DNA of 64,000 bases, taken from positions 124,001 to 188,000 of the forward strand of contig JAUZTG010000036.1 in assembly GCA_030734395.1 (NCBI GenBank), in the 5' to 3' direction. Positions within the stretch are counted from its first letter, which is position 1, and each line of letters starts with the position of its first letter. Under the pieces are notes generated by a model, which did no database searches, was not told where the DNA came from, and was given only the letters and a program-made list of their open reading frames with translations. Source of the DNA: Sarocladium kiliense (lineage: Eukaryota; Ascomycota; Sordariomycetes; Hypocreales; Sarocladiaceae). This document shows positions 1 to 12,424 of this stretch, in pieces. A program made the position numbers and the translations under genes.

Positions 1-1487
1 CCCCAATCCGAATGCTACAACGAATGGGTCGGACTGGGCGAAAAAGAGCAGGTCAGATCGTCCTCCTACTAATGCGTGGCAAGGAGGAGGAACAATTCGC
101 CAAATCCAAAGATAATTACGAGAAAATGCAGAAGTTGATCTGCGAAGGAAGCCGATTTAACTTCCGATTTGATCTCTCAACAAGGATCGTCCCGAGAGAC
201 ATACAGCCTCAAGTACACAAACGCCATGTCGATATCCCCGTTGAGAACACTCAGAACAAGTCCCTGCCCGAACCAAAGAAGAGAGGGGCTACCAAAGGCA
301 AGAAGAAGCCACCGAAGAAGTTTCATATGCCAGATGGGGTTGAGACTGGCTTCCAAAAAGTCTCAGATCTCCTCAACGGCCCTCCCTCGAAAGGCCGGCC
401 TGTGCAGAAACGGAACCCTGAGCTTCAAGACCTCGTCACAGTTCCCAATATGGAGAAGGTGCTTCTCAAGGATTCAGAAGTGGCTGAACTTGATCGTGCA
501 TACCGAGATCTCCCCTTCAACAATAGAGCGGTTGAAGAGACCTACATGCCGGATTTGAGTGCCCATCCCGAGTTGCAGCGTCAAATGCAGAAATTCGTTC
601 ATGTGCGGCATAGTCTCCGGACGAAGCGTTGTGTGAAGATGCTGGCGAAGATGTCGTCAAATGATGTCAGCCTCGTGCGTGACTGTCGCGAGGTTGACAC
701 AAGTGACTATATGGAGATTCCTGTCAAAGGTTTTGTTGGCTCTGATGGTGAGACAGAAGCAAGCGAAAGGGGGGGTGACCTCCCCAGGAAGAGGCGAAAG
801 ACATCACCCAGCCCCAGTGAGCCCGACACACGTGCAGCAGCGCCCCGTTCTAAGCCTAAAGCTAAGCCGAAGGCGAAACCCAAGGAACAGAAGAAGAGTT
901 CGGATTTCAGCGCTGCTCGAGCTTTCCTGGCGACTGAGTGTGGCGGCGGGACGAACGACTACGACGACGATGACGAAGTTGACGAATCCGAAGAAGATGA
1001 CGAAGAGACTGAAGAGTTTGGCCTTACAAGAAAGAAGAAGAAGAAGAAGAGAGGGAAAAATAAGGCGAATGGACACAACATGGGACGGCATGGGATCAAT
1101 AGCGATGAAGTCGGTGATGCTTGTGATCGTGAGAGCGACGCCATGGAATCAGATGGGTCCGACGACGGGGAGGACCTTATTGGCTTCATTGTGTCAGACA
1201 ATCAAGTGCCTTCCAGCATGCAAGACACTGATGCTCTGCCTACGTCGTCTGTAATCCAGACGACACCTGCAGCAATGGTACTCACCAAACCTTTCTTCAC
1301 GCCGACACAGTTCATGGGGACGCAAGAGAGTGACGGTGTCCCAGACTTGAATGAGCTAGTCGGGAGCAAGAAAGGGAAGAAGACGCGAATATCGGACATG
1401 TTAGAAGATTCAGAAGAGGAGGCACCGTTACGGAAGAAAGTAGTGAGAGGCAGACGTCACGTGCTGGATAGCGACAGCGACGAATAG
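1..1487 (+). CDS. mph1: ATP-dependent DNA helicase Mph1 (FANCM family), C-terminal part
   Basis: The gene runs off the left edge; the frame is open from base 3 and ends at TAG 1485-1487, giving about 494 residues. The first residues (PIRMLQRMGRTGRKRAG) are helicase motif VI of the SF2 FANCM/Mph1 family, so both RecA-like cores lie mainly outside the window. What remains is the fungal Mph1 C-terminal extension: a conserved stretch following the helicase core (LLLMRGKEEEQFAKSKDNY and onward), then a long low-complexity tail with Lys/Arg clusters and acidic runs, ending in an acidic serine-rich tail. Mph1 remodels stalled forks and D-loops and limits crossovers in the nucleus. No intron is needed in the visible part. 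The family call is firm. The full length, start and catalytic motifs I-V cannot be judged here. Confidence 0.95.
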   Translation, partial: PIRMLQRMGRTGRKRAGQIVLLLMRGKEEEQFAKSKDNYEKMQKLICEGSRFNFRFDLSTRIVPRDIQPQVHKRHVDIPVENTQNKSLPEPKKRGATKGKKKPPKKFHMPDGVETGFQKVSDLLNGPPSKGRPVQKRNPELQDLVTVPNMEKVLLKDSEVAELDRAYRDLPFNNRAVEETYMPDLSAHPELQRQMQKFVHVRHSLRTKRCVKMLAKMSSNDVSLVRDCREVDTSDYMEIPVKGFVGSDGETEASERGGDLPRKRRKTSPSPSEPDTRAAAPRSKPKAKPKAKPKEQKKSSDFSAARAFLATECGGGTNDYDDDDEVDESEEDDEETEEFGLTRKKKKKKRGKNKANGHNMGRHGINSDEVGDACDRESDAMESDGSDDGEDLIGFIVSDNQVPSSMQDTDALPTSSVIQTTPAAMVLTKPFFTPTQFMGTQESDGVPDLNELVGSKKGKKTRISDMLEDSEEEAPLRKKVVRGRRHVLDSDSDE

Positions 1488-2391
1488 CTGGGTTTCGTTG
1501 CTCTGCTTGCTTGAGATTCAACAACATTGGGACGGAGTTCAGGTGTCGAGAGGCCGTGCAATTGCATTTGCACATGATGTATTGATAGCTATTCTGGTCT
1601 GATACAGGTGGGAAACACAGTGATGCCAAACGGCACGAAGAACCTGCAAATCTTCAAGAAAGTTAGCCCCGAAGTCATTACCAACAGCGTGTGAAAGCAG
1701 TACGATGAGGACAGAACATAACAAAACATCTCGAAAGCTTCAGAAACCCAGTTAAAAGCACTACTGCCCCCACCCCCTGCCAGCAGACCGGGCTCACCAG
1801 ATACGAAGCCCCCCAACCGTATCCCACACCAGGCGCATATGACGATGCAGGCATAAAGATAGATTGAGGTTAAGGCCTGCTCTGGCGGCTGGATTACCCA
1901 CTGGAGGCGGCCGAGGAGCAAGCCCCCTCGAAAGAAGGCTGCTCGAAGGCTGTCTCAGACGGCTCTTCCTATTATTGATGAGGGGTTTGAGTAGATCATC
2001 ATGTCGAGAAAGATGTGTACAAATGAATCGAATGTGTTCGATGCAGGACAGAAAAAGATGTGACTCACGTTAGCGAAGTGTTGGGCAAACTCGATGTCGT
2101 AGGCCCGTGACGAGTTGAAGGAGGTGAAGTTCAAATCAACAAAAGCTCCCGCGAAATTTTGGTGAGCAGCAAGGCGAGCCCTCCTTATCGAGATAAGCTG
2201 CTGATGATGACTAACCATTCGACAGCGCACTCTGACGTCCTCCGCCCGTTGACCCCCATTACCCGCTATATCCACTATCCCCAACCGCCTCCCGGACGAC
2301 CGATCACCTCTCTCTCGACTCAACCTACCGAGCGGCATCCAATAGACCGCATCATCCCCACACTGCTCAAAGCCGCTTGGATCTTGTCACA
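1488..2391. other. Intergenic, mph1 to atg33-like
   Basis: Between two same-strand genes. Short open frames here lack a conserved motif and overlap one another on both strands. Bases 2220-2390 just before the next ATG are pyrimidine-rich, as expected of a fungal 5' leader. Nothing else seen. Confidence 0.6.
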
Positions 2392-3204
2392 ATGGCCGCG
2401 AAGGGTGTGTCTATCCTCAAGTTCGTGGGGACTGTGTCCCTTGGGCTGTTGACGGTATGTTGATGCTCCCTACACCTGTACCCCTCCGATGTCTTCGTGG
2501 ACGTCATTGCGACGTCGTTGTGTCGCGTTACCAACGCAGGAGAGGGACAAACAACAGATAGCAGGCATATGGAGCTCTGTGGCATCGTGTTGGGCACTAT
2601 GTCTGCAGCTTCCTGGGCTTGACACTTCGCTCCCTCAAATGATGAAAGTCAACGCTGACCGATACATCAACAGGGCGTCTCCTACACCGTCTCCAGCCTC
2701 AGCCTGCCTTCCCTCCTCCGCCTGCCATCCTCTTCTTCCGCAGCCCAGGCCCTCGCCAATCTCTCTGCCTCCCTGAGGCTTCCGATCCCCATCCTCACGA
2801 CCCTCGCCTCCGCTCCTCTTCTCCTCAGCTTCGCCATCTCTCCACGATCTGCTCGCCACCCATACCTGATCTACACATCCCTCCTCGCTGTCCTCTCCGC
2901 CGCCGTCCCGAACTTGCTACTTCCCCAGCCTCCCGCCATCACCGCCCGTCCCGCTAAGAAGCCATCGTCCACCTCTCGATCCCGCATGATGGAGGCTAGC
3001 TACGAGGTCCTCGGTGATGCGCAAAGTGACGCTGCCAGCGAGGAGGAGATTGATGACATCAATGGAGAGGAAGTCCGTGCCACGGTCGAGGCTATGTCCA
3101 AGGGCTACAAAGTGCGGGCTGGTATTGCGACCTTCGGCTTTGCCTTGGCTGTGCTCGGGATCTGGGGAGACGGTGCACCTAAGGCTGTGATCTATGCCGC
3201 GTAG
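2392..3204 (+). CDS. atg33: Atg33-like mitochondrial outer-membrane mitophagy protein
   Basis: Two exons, 2392-2454 and 2674-3204, joined by a 219-nt GT-AG intron in phase 0, give 197 residues, the same length as yeast Atg33. The N-terminus (MAAKGVSILKFVGTVSLGLL) is a hydrophobic segment. A second membrane segment is followed by ARHPYLIY, matching the RHPYLLY motif of Atg33/Scm4. The C-terminus ends in a third hydrophobic segment with GIWGDG, equivalent to yeast GVYGEG. A soluble acidic loop near residues 120-160 lies between them. Atg33 in yeast is an outer-membrane protein needed for mitophagy in stationary phase. The role here is inferred from that resemblance. The intron is long for this genome; I found no better split of it. 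Confidence 0.8.
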
Positions 3205-4122
3205 GCGGGTTTTGCGATTTCAAAGGTTCAGGATTAAGGAGTCGTGATTGCTTTGCAAAATTGGGATTGCAGCTTACAGCACACAATATTCTAGGAGTCA
3301 ATTGCACATATTCCACTCCGCCATATGTCTTCTCCATGCAAAGCAGAGTGAGCCCTGAAAAATGTCCAGCACAAAAGTGCCGTGAGACATCACCGTACCA
3401 ACTCACCGAGACGCACGATTCCAATACTATGTCTTACCATTAGTCATTGGAGATGCTGAGAACGATAGACTAACACATATTGCTCTACGCGTAACGAATG
3501 CACCGGTCAAATCCAGCCGCGCCCGAGCAACGAAATTCCTGGATCCAAATGGAAATCCTCATATAGCGAAACGATACATTAGAAAGCACATCAATACATT
3601 GCAAGATTAACATATGGTGATTTCGACATCGCTTCACTAGTCGACGTCAACCCAGTAACTGAGAACATGGGGATTGCAAAACAGGTACAGACCTTCCACT
3701 TCCAAACTGGATGGACAACCCCTAGAACATTGGCCAACAAAGCGGATGGTTGGTTCACTCTCAGCCACACCCAGCCTATTCTCACACACCACCACCTCTC
3801 AACTGAACGCCAACCCCAAACCAGAGGCACAAGACATACAAGTTTGACCCTGAAGGAGACAAATAACTATAAATCCCTCAAGCGGCAGAACGAGCGCTAT
3901 GTAACGCCAGCCCAGCGTTGTCCATGCGTGTCCTGTTCTAAATGAGGAAACCAAGCGACCGTTTCTGCGGCCTCCCACGTGATAAGACAAGTATGCACTG
4001 CACGTATGTCATGCATTGCAAATATTGCGAGAAATCGAAGCTCTAAGGGTCCAACGGCAGTACTTGAAGACGTGACTATTGTGAAAAGGTGACACTATCA
4101 TGTCCATAGCTGGACTTCCTGC
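3205..4122. other. Intergenic, convergent gene tails
   Basis: Space between the 3' end of the atg33-like gene and the 3' end of the catalase gene. No supported gene, RNA or repeat seen. Confidence 0.6.
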
Positions 4123-6557
4123 TTAATTCTTACTCTCGTCATCATCATCTAGCGCAAATCGATCCACAAACTTGAATACAGCAAGGCCTTCCCTCATGTT
4201 CCTTACGACCTCATCAGGGCTTCCGACAATGTAGATACCATCGCCATCCCTCACTGCAGTTGACTTCAGAGCATCCTCTGCATCGCCTATGAACCCCAGA
4301 GGCTTGCCCCAGTTGTATCCGTCCGCAATGATCTGGGCAGGGCGGCTGGGAGGGTACAGAGACGACCTCCTACGTGGGTCAAGGAGGGGCAGAGCAGCCT
4401 CGGTGACAATAATACCGTCGAAGCCAACGGCCTCGGCTTGGGAGTAGGTAATGTCCACACCGTCAGCGAGGGTCTCGCCCACAACGGCGACTGTGACGTT
4501 GTCGGCCTTGAATGCCTCCTTGATAGCGGCAGCGTCGCTCATAGAACCATCAGAGGAAGTCGAAGCCAGGACACCGACTTGCATCATCGCGATAGTGGGC
4601 AGCTCGGTTCCGATGATGGAGATATCCGCCGTCTTGTTGTTATGGTAATAAGTGTCATCAGCCTCCGGAGCCTCCAGTCCCAGAGCGCGAGCAATACGCT
4701 CAGCGACGTCATGGCTGACCCGGTTGAGCTGGATAAGGACATTCTCCTGGACACGGGGCGAGAGGTGGCTCATCTCAAAGCGCATCGCGTTGATGACGAA
4801 CTGCTGCTCAACTTTAGAGAGGGAGTTGTAGAAGAGACGAGGCTGGCTCCAGTGGTCGGCGAAGGTAGAGGACCGCTTGCGTGTAAGAGAGCCGGATACC
4901 TTGCGGTCCGGCGCGGTGAAGAAGCCGCGGCCCTGGGTCTGGTTGGCCTGCTTGGGGCTGCCTTTGTTCAGGGTGTTGGGAGAATCTGTGCGAAAGTCAG
5001 AACAGAGGTCATGATCGACCGGAACGGTTGAACTTACAAGCAGCAGTATTGCGGTGAATAAGGTTCTGGCCGGCGCCATCACGGTTATTGTTATGGAACG
5101 GGACAATGGGGCGGTTGATAGGGAGTTGTTCGAAATTGGGACCACCGTGACGGTTGAGCTGAGTGTCAAGATAAGAGAAGATGCGACCCTGAAGCAAAGG
5201 ATCCTCGGTGAAGTCAACGCCACGGACAATGTGTCCGGGTTGGAACTACTGCGAGTCAGACGGTCCTCATCCACGTGGAGAGGAAGACGGTGGTGAAAGC
5301 TTACCATGATCTGTTCGGTCTCGGCGAAGTAGTTCACCGGGTTGTCATCCAACCTCAGCACACCGAGGGGGAACAGAGGCGCAAGTTCCTCGGGAATAAT
5401 CTTGGTTGGGTCAAGGACATCAAAGCCAAACGCGAGCGCATCTTCCTCGTCGACAATCTGCACGGCAAGCTCCCATTCAGGATAGTTCCCAGACTCGATG
5501 GCGTCCCACAAGTCTTGACGATGGTAATCGGCGTTCTTGCCAGCGATATGCTGGGCTTCGTCCCAAATTAAGCTGGCCTTGCCTTGCTTTGTCTTGAAGT
5601 GCCATTTGATAAGTCTTGAGTCGCCGTCATCCGTCACAAGGCGGAAGGTGTGCACACCGAAGCCATCCTATCGGGTTGAGATTAGTCAGGGACCGTGTGC
5701 GCGAGTAATGGCTGACCTACCATGTGACGGTACGAGCGTGGAATACCGTAACCGGCCATAGCCCAGAAGAGAGTGTGCAGAGTCGAGGTTTGCTGGCTGA
5801 AGAAGTCCCAGGCAGAGTCGTGAGCAGTTGCGCCTTGAGGAATTTCACTATCAGGCTCCGGCTTGACCGAATGGATGAGATCGGGGAACTGAATGGCGTC
5901 CTGAATGAAGAAGACGGGAATGTTGTTCCCCACGATGTCGAAATTTCCTTCGTCAGTATAGCTAGCTCAGATGTCAGAACCTTCTTTTGTGTCGATCACT
6001 TGGTGCTTTCAAGGCTTACAATCTAGTCGCAAAACCGTGAACATCACGGGCAGTGTCGGCACTTCCGCGAGAACCAGCGACAGTCGAGAAGCGGATGAAG
6101 ATGGGAGTCTCCTTCCCCTCCCCGCCCAAGAATGAGGCGGCTGTGATGTTGGAGTAGTTCCCGTAGCTCGTAAAGGTACCGAATGCACCAGCACCACGTG
6201 CATGCACGGCTCGCTCAGGCACCTAGAACACTGGATCAGCTATGTCGGGTATCTTAGTTGAGAGAAACCACATACTCGCTCATGGTCAAAGTGAGTGATC
6301 TTCTGACGGAAGATGAAGTCCTCGAGCAAAGTAGGACCTCGCTCACCAGCTTTCAGACTCTCTTGGTCCTCCATGGGACCCCCAACATCTGAGGTAAGGT
6401 AGACATCATCATCATCGACCTCATATTCCTCTAGATGGGAACGAGAGCCCCCCTCACGGCCTTCTGCTCGAGCAGCAAGACGGCCGGGATCGGCGAAAGG
6501 GCATTGAGCGCTGGCAAGAGTGGCCAGGCCTAGAGCAAGCATCCATTTGGGTACCAT
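4123..6557 (-). CDS. catB: Secreted large-subunit catalase (CatB type)
   Basis: Six exons on the minus strand: 6557-6276, 6222-6020, 5961-5721, 5667-5305, 5245-5038 and 4985-4123. All junctions are GT-AG and in phase, giving 719 residues, close to Aspergillus CatB. Residues 1-17 ([17 protein letters not shown]) form a signal peptide, so a secreted or cell-wall enzyme is expected. The catalytic His is His101 in VHARG, the distal Asn lies in VGNNIPVFF (174/175), and the proximal haem ligand is Tyr388 in RIFSYLDTQ. From about residue 540 there is the extra C-terminal DJ-1/glutamine-amidotransferase-like domain of large-subunit catalases. The enzyme dismutates hydrogen peroxide. One oddity: the usual GAGAHG following the catalytic His reads GAGAFG. 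The exon 4-5 acceptor sits at the second AG of a CAGTAG. Confidence 0.95.
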
Positions 6558-9500
6558 GATGAGAATACGATTGTCAAATGCTTCAAGAGGTAGAGAGAAA
6601 GATGAATTGACCCGAAGTCAGTCAACGGCTTTGCAACCAGTAGACGAAGAGGCTTCTCTTGAAATAGAAAAGGCAGATGGAGGAAATCAGAAGGGTTCTT
6701 ATACGCAAGACTTTCTACGGTGTCCCATTAGCAATTTCTCTCGAAGGACCATCCCCAAGCCTTGATGTAGCATGATCCACTCGGAAGAATGTTCGCTGGA
6801 GCACCACATGCCATTCGGCCATACGTGGAGGGGATCGAAGACCCTAGTTTCCTGCAGAGTGATCACACTCTGGGAGTTGTTGCCGCCCTGCTGTGCAACG
6901 TGATGAAGCACACCTTGGGCACCTTGGCCGCAAGCATCAGCAACGCCGAGATCTCTGCGCCGTCTTGTGCAGTGCCAGGCCCCAGAATGACACCACACGC
7001 TCAGTTTAGAACCTTGGCTTGGCCCTGTCCAACCAGAAGCCTAGTCTCTTGAGATCGAGGCTTGTGATTCGAAAGCTTAAGCAAAGGACCTCATTACGGA
7101 CGTCAGTGCGGAACCTGGTATATCACCATTCAACCTGGATTAGGGTCCACATGCGGTGCGACACCGTTGGGGCAATATTGAGGAGGCCAACGGCGAGCTT
7201 CGGGCGGTAGTTGCTTTTGGCGTAGCCGGAGCAAACGGGGATGCTGCCCTTGGCAAAGAGCCTTGAATCTTGCAGGGCCAGACGTGGTGTGCACTGTCTG
7301 AGAGATGAGTCCTGTGCCCCGGCCGTGCCGGACGACTATGAAGAAGAGTAAGAAACTGTCTCACCGAGCCACAGCCCGTTGCTCACATTGGTCAGGCAAG
7401 ACGTGGCGCAAGAGTCATCTGGTCTTGGGCAGCAACTGCATGATAGACTTGGAGGGGTTGGATTACGAACCACGACTAGAATGCGGTCAAGGACACGCCG
7501 TTGCTGGGCATGCTGGACATGCTGACGATGATCGAACCATGCCATAAGGTGGAGCTTGATGAGGCGATCAGCGTTCAGTGCAGACGGGCGGAGTGAATAA
7601 ACAAGCATGAGCTACATCGGCTATGGTCAAAAGGGTGACGAGGGTCCACTTTGGCAGTTGAGAACATGGAGCTTGCTTTAGTCGAAATCTCACATTGCGC
7701 TCGTTGATTGCTGGAAGCAGAACAAGCGGGCGGAAGTAAAGTGCTGCTCGCCCCGGAGCAGATGGTCAGGCACAACGCGTCTGGGCGAATGGGACAAGAA
7801 GTCATTGACTGGGACAGACGGATAACTTGGCAGGGGTGCGAGATAAGGTTCCCAACCAACGAGTGCCGAGCGCCACAGAGTAGCATGAACGTGGTTCGAT
7901 GTTGAGAGAGCTTTTGTTGCCATTTGGAGACGTGATGACCTTGGTGCGTGAGAGAGTGACGGAGTCTGGATGGCGCTGCAGGGATGTTGGGATGCACTCG
8001 GGAGTAGCCCCGGACGAGGCTGGCGGCTGCAGTGCTTGGCTCAGTGGCTGGTGGGTAATAAGCTTGAGGCGATTGGGCGGGGTGTTCGAGGAATGGGTCG
8101 ATGAATGAGAGAATCGGGATATCGTGGGCGAGATGGATCTATAATTGGGGATCGAACCTCTGATGGGGTGGAGAGGGAGGCCAATTGCATATGCAATGTA
8201 CATCAGACAGCCAGGGTTGAAGGGCCAGAAGCTGGTGATGGCGATCCTCAATGGACGTTATTCAGCGTCAGATCAGGTGATGTTGGAGTGCTGCCTAGAG
8301 TCTGTGCAGGGTAGCTGGTGCTGAACTTTATGTTGTGCCGGTAGATCGAGGAGGATTGAGACTCTGAGCTGATAACTACCTGTAGAGTATACTTAGTCGT
8401 ATTTCGTAGATGGCTATGGGATGGAGGGTTAATCTGTCAAGCTTTTCCCGTGTCTAAATGCCGCTGATGGTCTTGTGGATGTGCAAGTGTGGACGTGGAG
8501 ACGGAGCATCAAGGCGGACATTCCCCTGAACCATTGTGCCAGTACCACCCCGACACGCGACCCTATGAGGGATATGCGTGCAAAGTCACCGTCTACCAAA
8601 GGAAAGTACAGCTCTTCATTGGCGGCTGATCGAGTCTCAAAAGGTCTATTAATATTTTTCAGCAACAATCTATCTGTATGTATGCAATGTGCCAATGTCG
8701 AAGCCGGACATGGTTGTCACAACGAAAGACAAGGGGTCTGCTTGCCGCATTGGGAATGTGTCGGCGAGTCTGGGCGATCTACAAGGGTACCTAAGGTAAG
8801 GTACCTGGGAAGAATGCTTCCGACAACGTGAGTGCGAACGGTATTACTCCTCTCGTTTCTTCAAGGAACATTCAATGATTGCAGGGTGGCTCCAGGATCG
8901 GGGTTATGGCTTTTCAACATGGGCTTGGGCGGTACGAATCAGCGCGTACACATCTTGGCTGACGAGTTGACAATGCCTTAGCTCGCGGACAGCATTCCTA
9001 TCCGAGTTACTCTAAGTTCATGGTGCAGCTAGCGGCCCTGATTCCAACTATATGCCCGAATCAACAGCCTGCCCCTTGAATAATCTGCAATGTGATCAAA
9101 TGTCGTTTCTCAATCGAGAAGCAGTGGTCCTATTGCTGGTGCCTCGCTGAGGTGGTATCCCTCGAGTTGCAGGATGGGCGAAAGCAAGAGTTTATCTCAG
9201 AACAAGCACGGGATGCAGAAACTTATTTTCGGCCTTGCCAAATCGTCACCAGCCTTCCAATCCTTTCCTAGTCAACTGGTGCTCGACATCATGTATTTTG
9301 CCTAGCATTCAACTCTACAGCCCCACTAGAGCAGGCGCTGCACAATGCAGTATAGTTGACAGGCCGCTGCTGACACTAGGTCAAAGCCATTTTCGGCCAC
9401 TGAGCCACTGATAACGTCAGAAACGATGAGACCGTCATTCCCGAGCGGTTGGGGGCGCCATCATCCTGCCACTATTCCGCAGTTGTCGTCTATCGAGAAA

Positions 9501-10192
9501 CCCCGCCTGGTCTTTCGACGAAGCTTACCTCATCTGCCTTGACCTCATTGAATAACCTACCTACCTCCTTTACCTACCTGACCTTACCTTGCCGTCCGTG
9601 CACGTGCAATCGGAAGCCTGTGCTTCGCATTCCAGCGAGAAGCATTGTCGTCACATCCTGCAAAGCTTCAGACTGTCCAGTCATTTCGAAACTCTCGTCA
9701 TTTCTCCTCCCACAATCACCTCCAGAAAGGCACGCAAGCCACGGCCCAGGCTCTTGGATTCCGCGACCAACGACCCCTCCTGATCTTCGTCCAGCTTCTC
9801 CTCTCTCCCGCCTTGATTATCCCCTCCTCCTGCTTGTCAGGTCTCCACTCCCAGCAATTCGGAGCCGGAGCTTGTCTGCACGTTCAGCACATCACCGCAG
9901 AGCACAGCACAGCACATTGCATTCGTCACACACACGCACAGTGACACTGCGGCACTGGGCCACCGCGGCACACAGTGTGTGGTGCCGCCTGGCTGGGTCC
10001 CAGACCACTCCATTGCCTTACAACTGACAGCTGGCCCCCTCCTTCAGGATCCCACTTCCACCCCCGGGCCATGGCATGCACCAGAAGCCCCGAATCCTCA
10101 GCCAACCGTTCCTTTCTCACCCAACCATCACTTTCGCTGCACCAAACTCCCGGGACCATCACGGCGTAGGTGACTGTTCGGGCCCTTGAATC
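6558..10192. other. 3.6 kb gene-free interval between divergent catB and methyltransferase gene
   Basis: Shared upstream space of two divergent genes. Many short overlapping frames occur on both strands, the longest being 192 codons at 9449-10027, but none carries a recognisable domain and all have skewed Ser/Pro/Arg or His content. Bases 9550-10190 are C/T-rich and probably the promoter and leader of the downstream gene. TACCT-type repeats occur at 8788-8809 and 9554-9590. No transposon ends or tRNA found. Confidence 0.55.
9554..9590. repeat. TACCT/CTAC-rich short repeat
   Basis: Several near-tandem copies of ACCTACCT and ACCTTACCTT lie in the pyrimidine-rich stretch ahead of the methyltransferase gene. 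Similar TACCT and GGTACCT words occur at 8788-8809. Function unknown; could be simple-sequence promoter DNA. Confidence 0.5.
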
Positions 10193-12002
10193 ATGACGAC
10201 AGACGGGGGGACCGATGAGATCCTCGTAGTGAGTAGCCTCTTTCAACCGTCATCTGCTTAGTGTTCATTATGCCTTCTACTTGCGACTTTTCTCTTGCAG
10301 CTGCCTCTGCTTGTGTCCATTGCACCCGTTGAAGCTGTGCATCTGGTGGCTGGCCTCACTTTTCGCTCCCAACCATCCGGGTGTGTGAGGCGAGAGGGGG
10401 GCCTTCGGGGCTGCCAAGTCAGCAAGCAACATTGATCTATCCTCAATCACCTTCCTCTACTCTCCGACTAATAATGTATCTTCGCCAGGACCCTGATTGG
10501 GATAACAACGCAACTGATGGCGACGACTCGGCATTCGAGGACGAGTGAGTTTGACAATCCCCATGTACCCCTCTTCCCCAACTCCAGGCTGTCGACCGCC
10601 CTGAAGATGCCCCTCCCAGGCGCTGAAGCTACCCCTCCAACGTCGCTGCCCCTCCATGCTGGGCGCCCCTCCTTCGCCCTAAGACATGACAGCATCCAGG
10701 GAAGAGCGACAGCCAAGACCCAAGACCATGCAGATATGCGTAATCGCAGATCAGAGTACCTCGTCTGACAATATTTTCCGTCATCTCCAGTGCAAGCACA
10801 AGACTATCTCTAACAGAGAGTGTCCGACAATATCGGAAATTACACGGTCGGACTTATCAAAACTTCAACCACAACACCACCTACTGGTAAGCCTCCCTCT
10901 GTTGCCCCCCCTGTCCCAGTAAAGGTCAGATATGCTAACATGATCCAGGGGCCCTAATGATGAGGTCCAAAATGAAGGGCTCGACCTCTCGTACGTTTTT
11001 TGTCCCTTATGTAATTGGAACCTCGTTGGTCCGGTTTGCTGAACCATTCCAGCCACCAGATGCTGTACCATGCCCTCGATGACCGGCTCTTCGTCGCACC
11101 AATAAACAACAACCCCCAAAGAGTCCTTGATGTTGGCACCGGCACAGGCATTTGGGCCATGTAAGTTTGATACTCTCTCAGACGTGGAAACAGTGCTGAC
11201 ATTTGCGACTTTATAGCGACTTTGCTGACCAATATCCCTCCGCCCAGGTCGTCGGTAGGCTCTCATCTTCGAACATTTGTTAAAAGGCTCCTCTAACATG
11301 ATAAAAGGCACTGACCTCTCGCCTATTCAGCCTGACTGGGTTCCGACCAACTGCAGCTTTGAATTACATGACGCCGAAACTCGGTGGCATTGGCCAGACA
11401 ACTACTTCGACTTCATCCACATCCGCTGCCTCATGGGTTCCATCAAAGACTGGCCTGCCCTGTACCGCCAAGTCTACCGTTGTCTGAAACCTGGAGGCTG
11501 GGTCGAGCATCTCGACTACTCCATTGACATCACCTGCGACGACAATTCCATCCCCGCCGGTAGCGTCTTCGATGGTTGGGGCAAACTTTTCCAGGACGCT
11601 GGTGAGGAGCTCGGACAGACCTTTCGTGTCATCGAAGATGGGAGAAACATAAAGTGGCTGACGGATGTTGGCTTCGAAAGTGTGGATCATCATTACTTTA
11701 AGCTACCCCTTGGTGGCTGGCCGAGCGATCGGAAATGGAAACAGGTCGGCGTGTACAATCAGGTTATCACGTCAGATAGCATGGAAGGGTATATCCTATT
11801 CCTGCTAAGAAATGTCTGCGGTTGGAGCTACGAAGATGTACAGGAGTTTGGTGATAACGCGAGAAGACTTCTCAGAAAGTCGTCCGTTCATTCATACTTC
11901 GGCGCGTAAGTTGCAGCCGTGCTACCTAGAACTCTACTTGCCAGGACGAGTGCTAACATACTCGGCAGCGGAGTTGTTTGGAGCCAGAAGCCATATCGGT
12001 GA
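10193..12002 (+). CDS. LaeA-like S-adenosylmethionine-dependent methyltransferase
   Basis: Eight exons: 10193-10228, 10489-10544, 10791-10886, 10949-10990, 11053-11160, 11217-11254, 11308-11905 and 11969-12002. All introns are GT-AG, and the phase closes to 335 residues. The SAM-binding motif I is VLDVGTGTGIW at residues 101-111. It is preceded by the family's YWGPND and followed by TDLSPIQPDWVP and LKPGGWVEHLDYS. This is the TAM/LaeA-like fold common in Pezizomycotina. Members can be regulators of secondary metabolism or small-molecule methyltransferases, and the sequence cannot decide which. The first 36-nt exon is chosen because its strong GTGAGT donor joins in phase to an acidic exon typical of family N-termini. 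An ATG at 10474 is the alternative start. The last exon encodes only about 11 residues (VVWSQKPYR end). No synthase genes lie nearby. Confidence 0.85.
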
Positions 12003-12424
12003 GAAGCTACTCCGTTTACGAGTACATGACATGCCTTTCAGAAGGATACGGCGTTTTCAACGAGGCTGGTCACATTGCATCACGGGGATTTTGGGGGTTC
12101 CTTATACACGGCGTTCACAAAGACATCGGGAGTTTTCTGGGTTCCCAAAATGAGGAAACGGTTCTACTGCATCTGTTAATACAAGATAGTTCCTGCAATG
12201 GAGCATACACTCTTCTTCGCTTGACAAATCTCTCGTAATGAAATCATCGCTGTTCTTCAAGCCACCTCGCCAGAAACCGCACGCCAGGTTCTTATACATG
12301 CTCAGCCAGAAGTCTCGCATCAATCAGAACGCCCTGCACGCTTATATCCCAAACCAGTCGCCTGATGAAGACGCGATATCGTGCGACATTTACATCTCAG
12401 GACCATATCAGGTCCTCGCCCTGA
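12003..12424. other. Intergenic, convergent
   Basis: Space between the 3' ends of the methyltransferase and HET genes. Nothing recognisable; open frames here are continuations of shadow frames. Confidence 0.6.

Noticed and set aside
9449..10027. 192-codon frame before the methyltransferase gene
   Set aside because: Low-complexity Ser/Pro/Arg-rich translation of pyrimidine-rich DNA, no homology seen.
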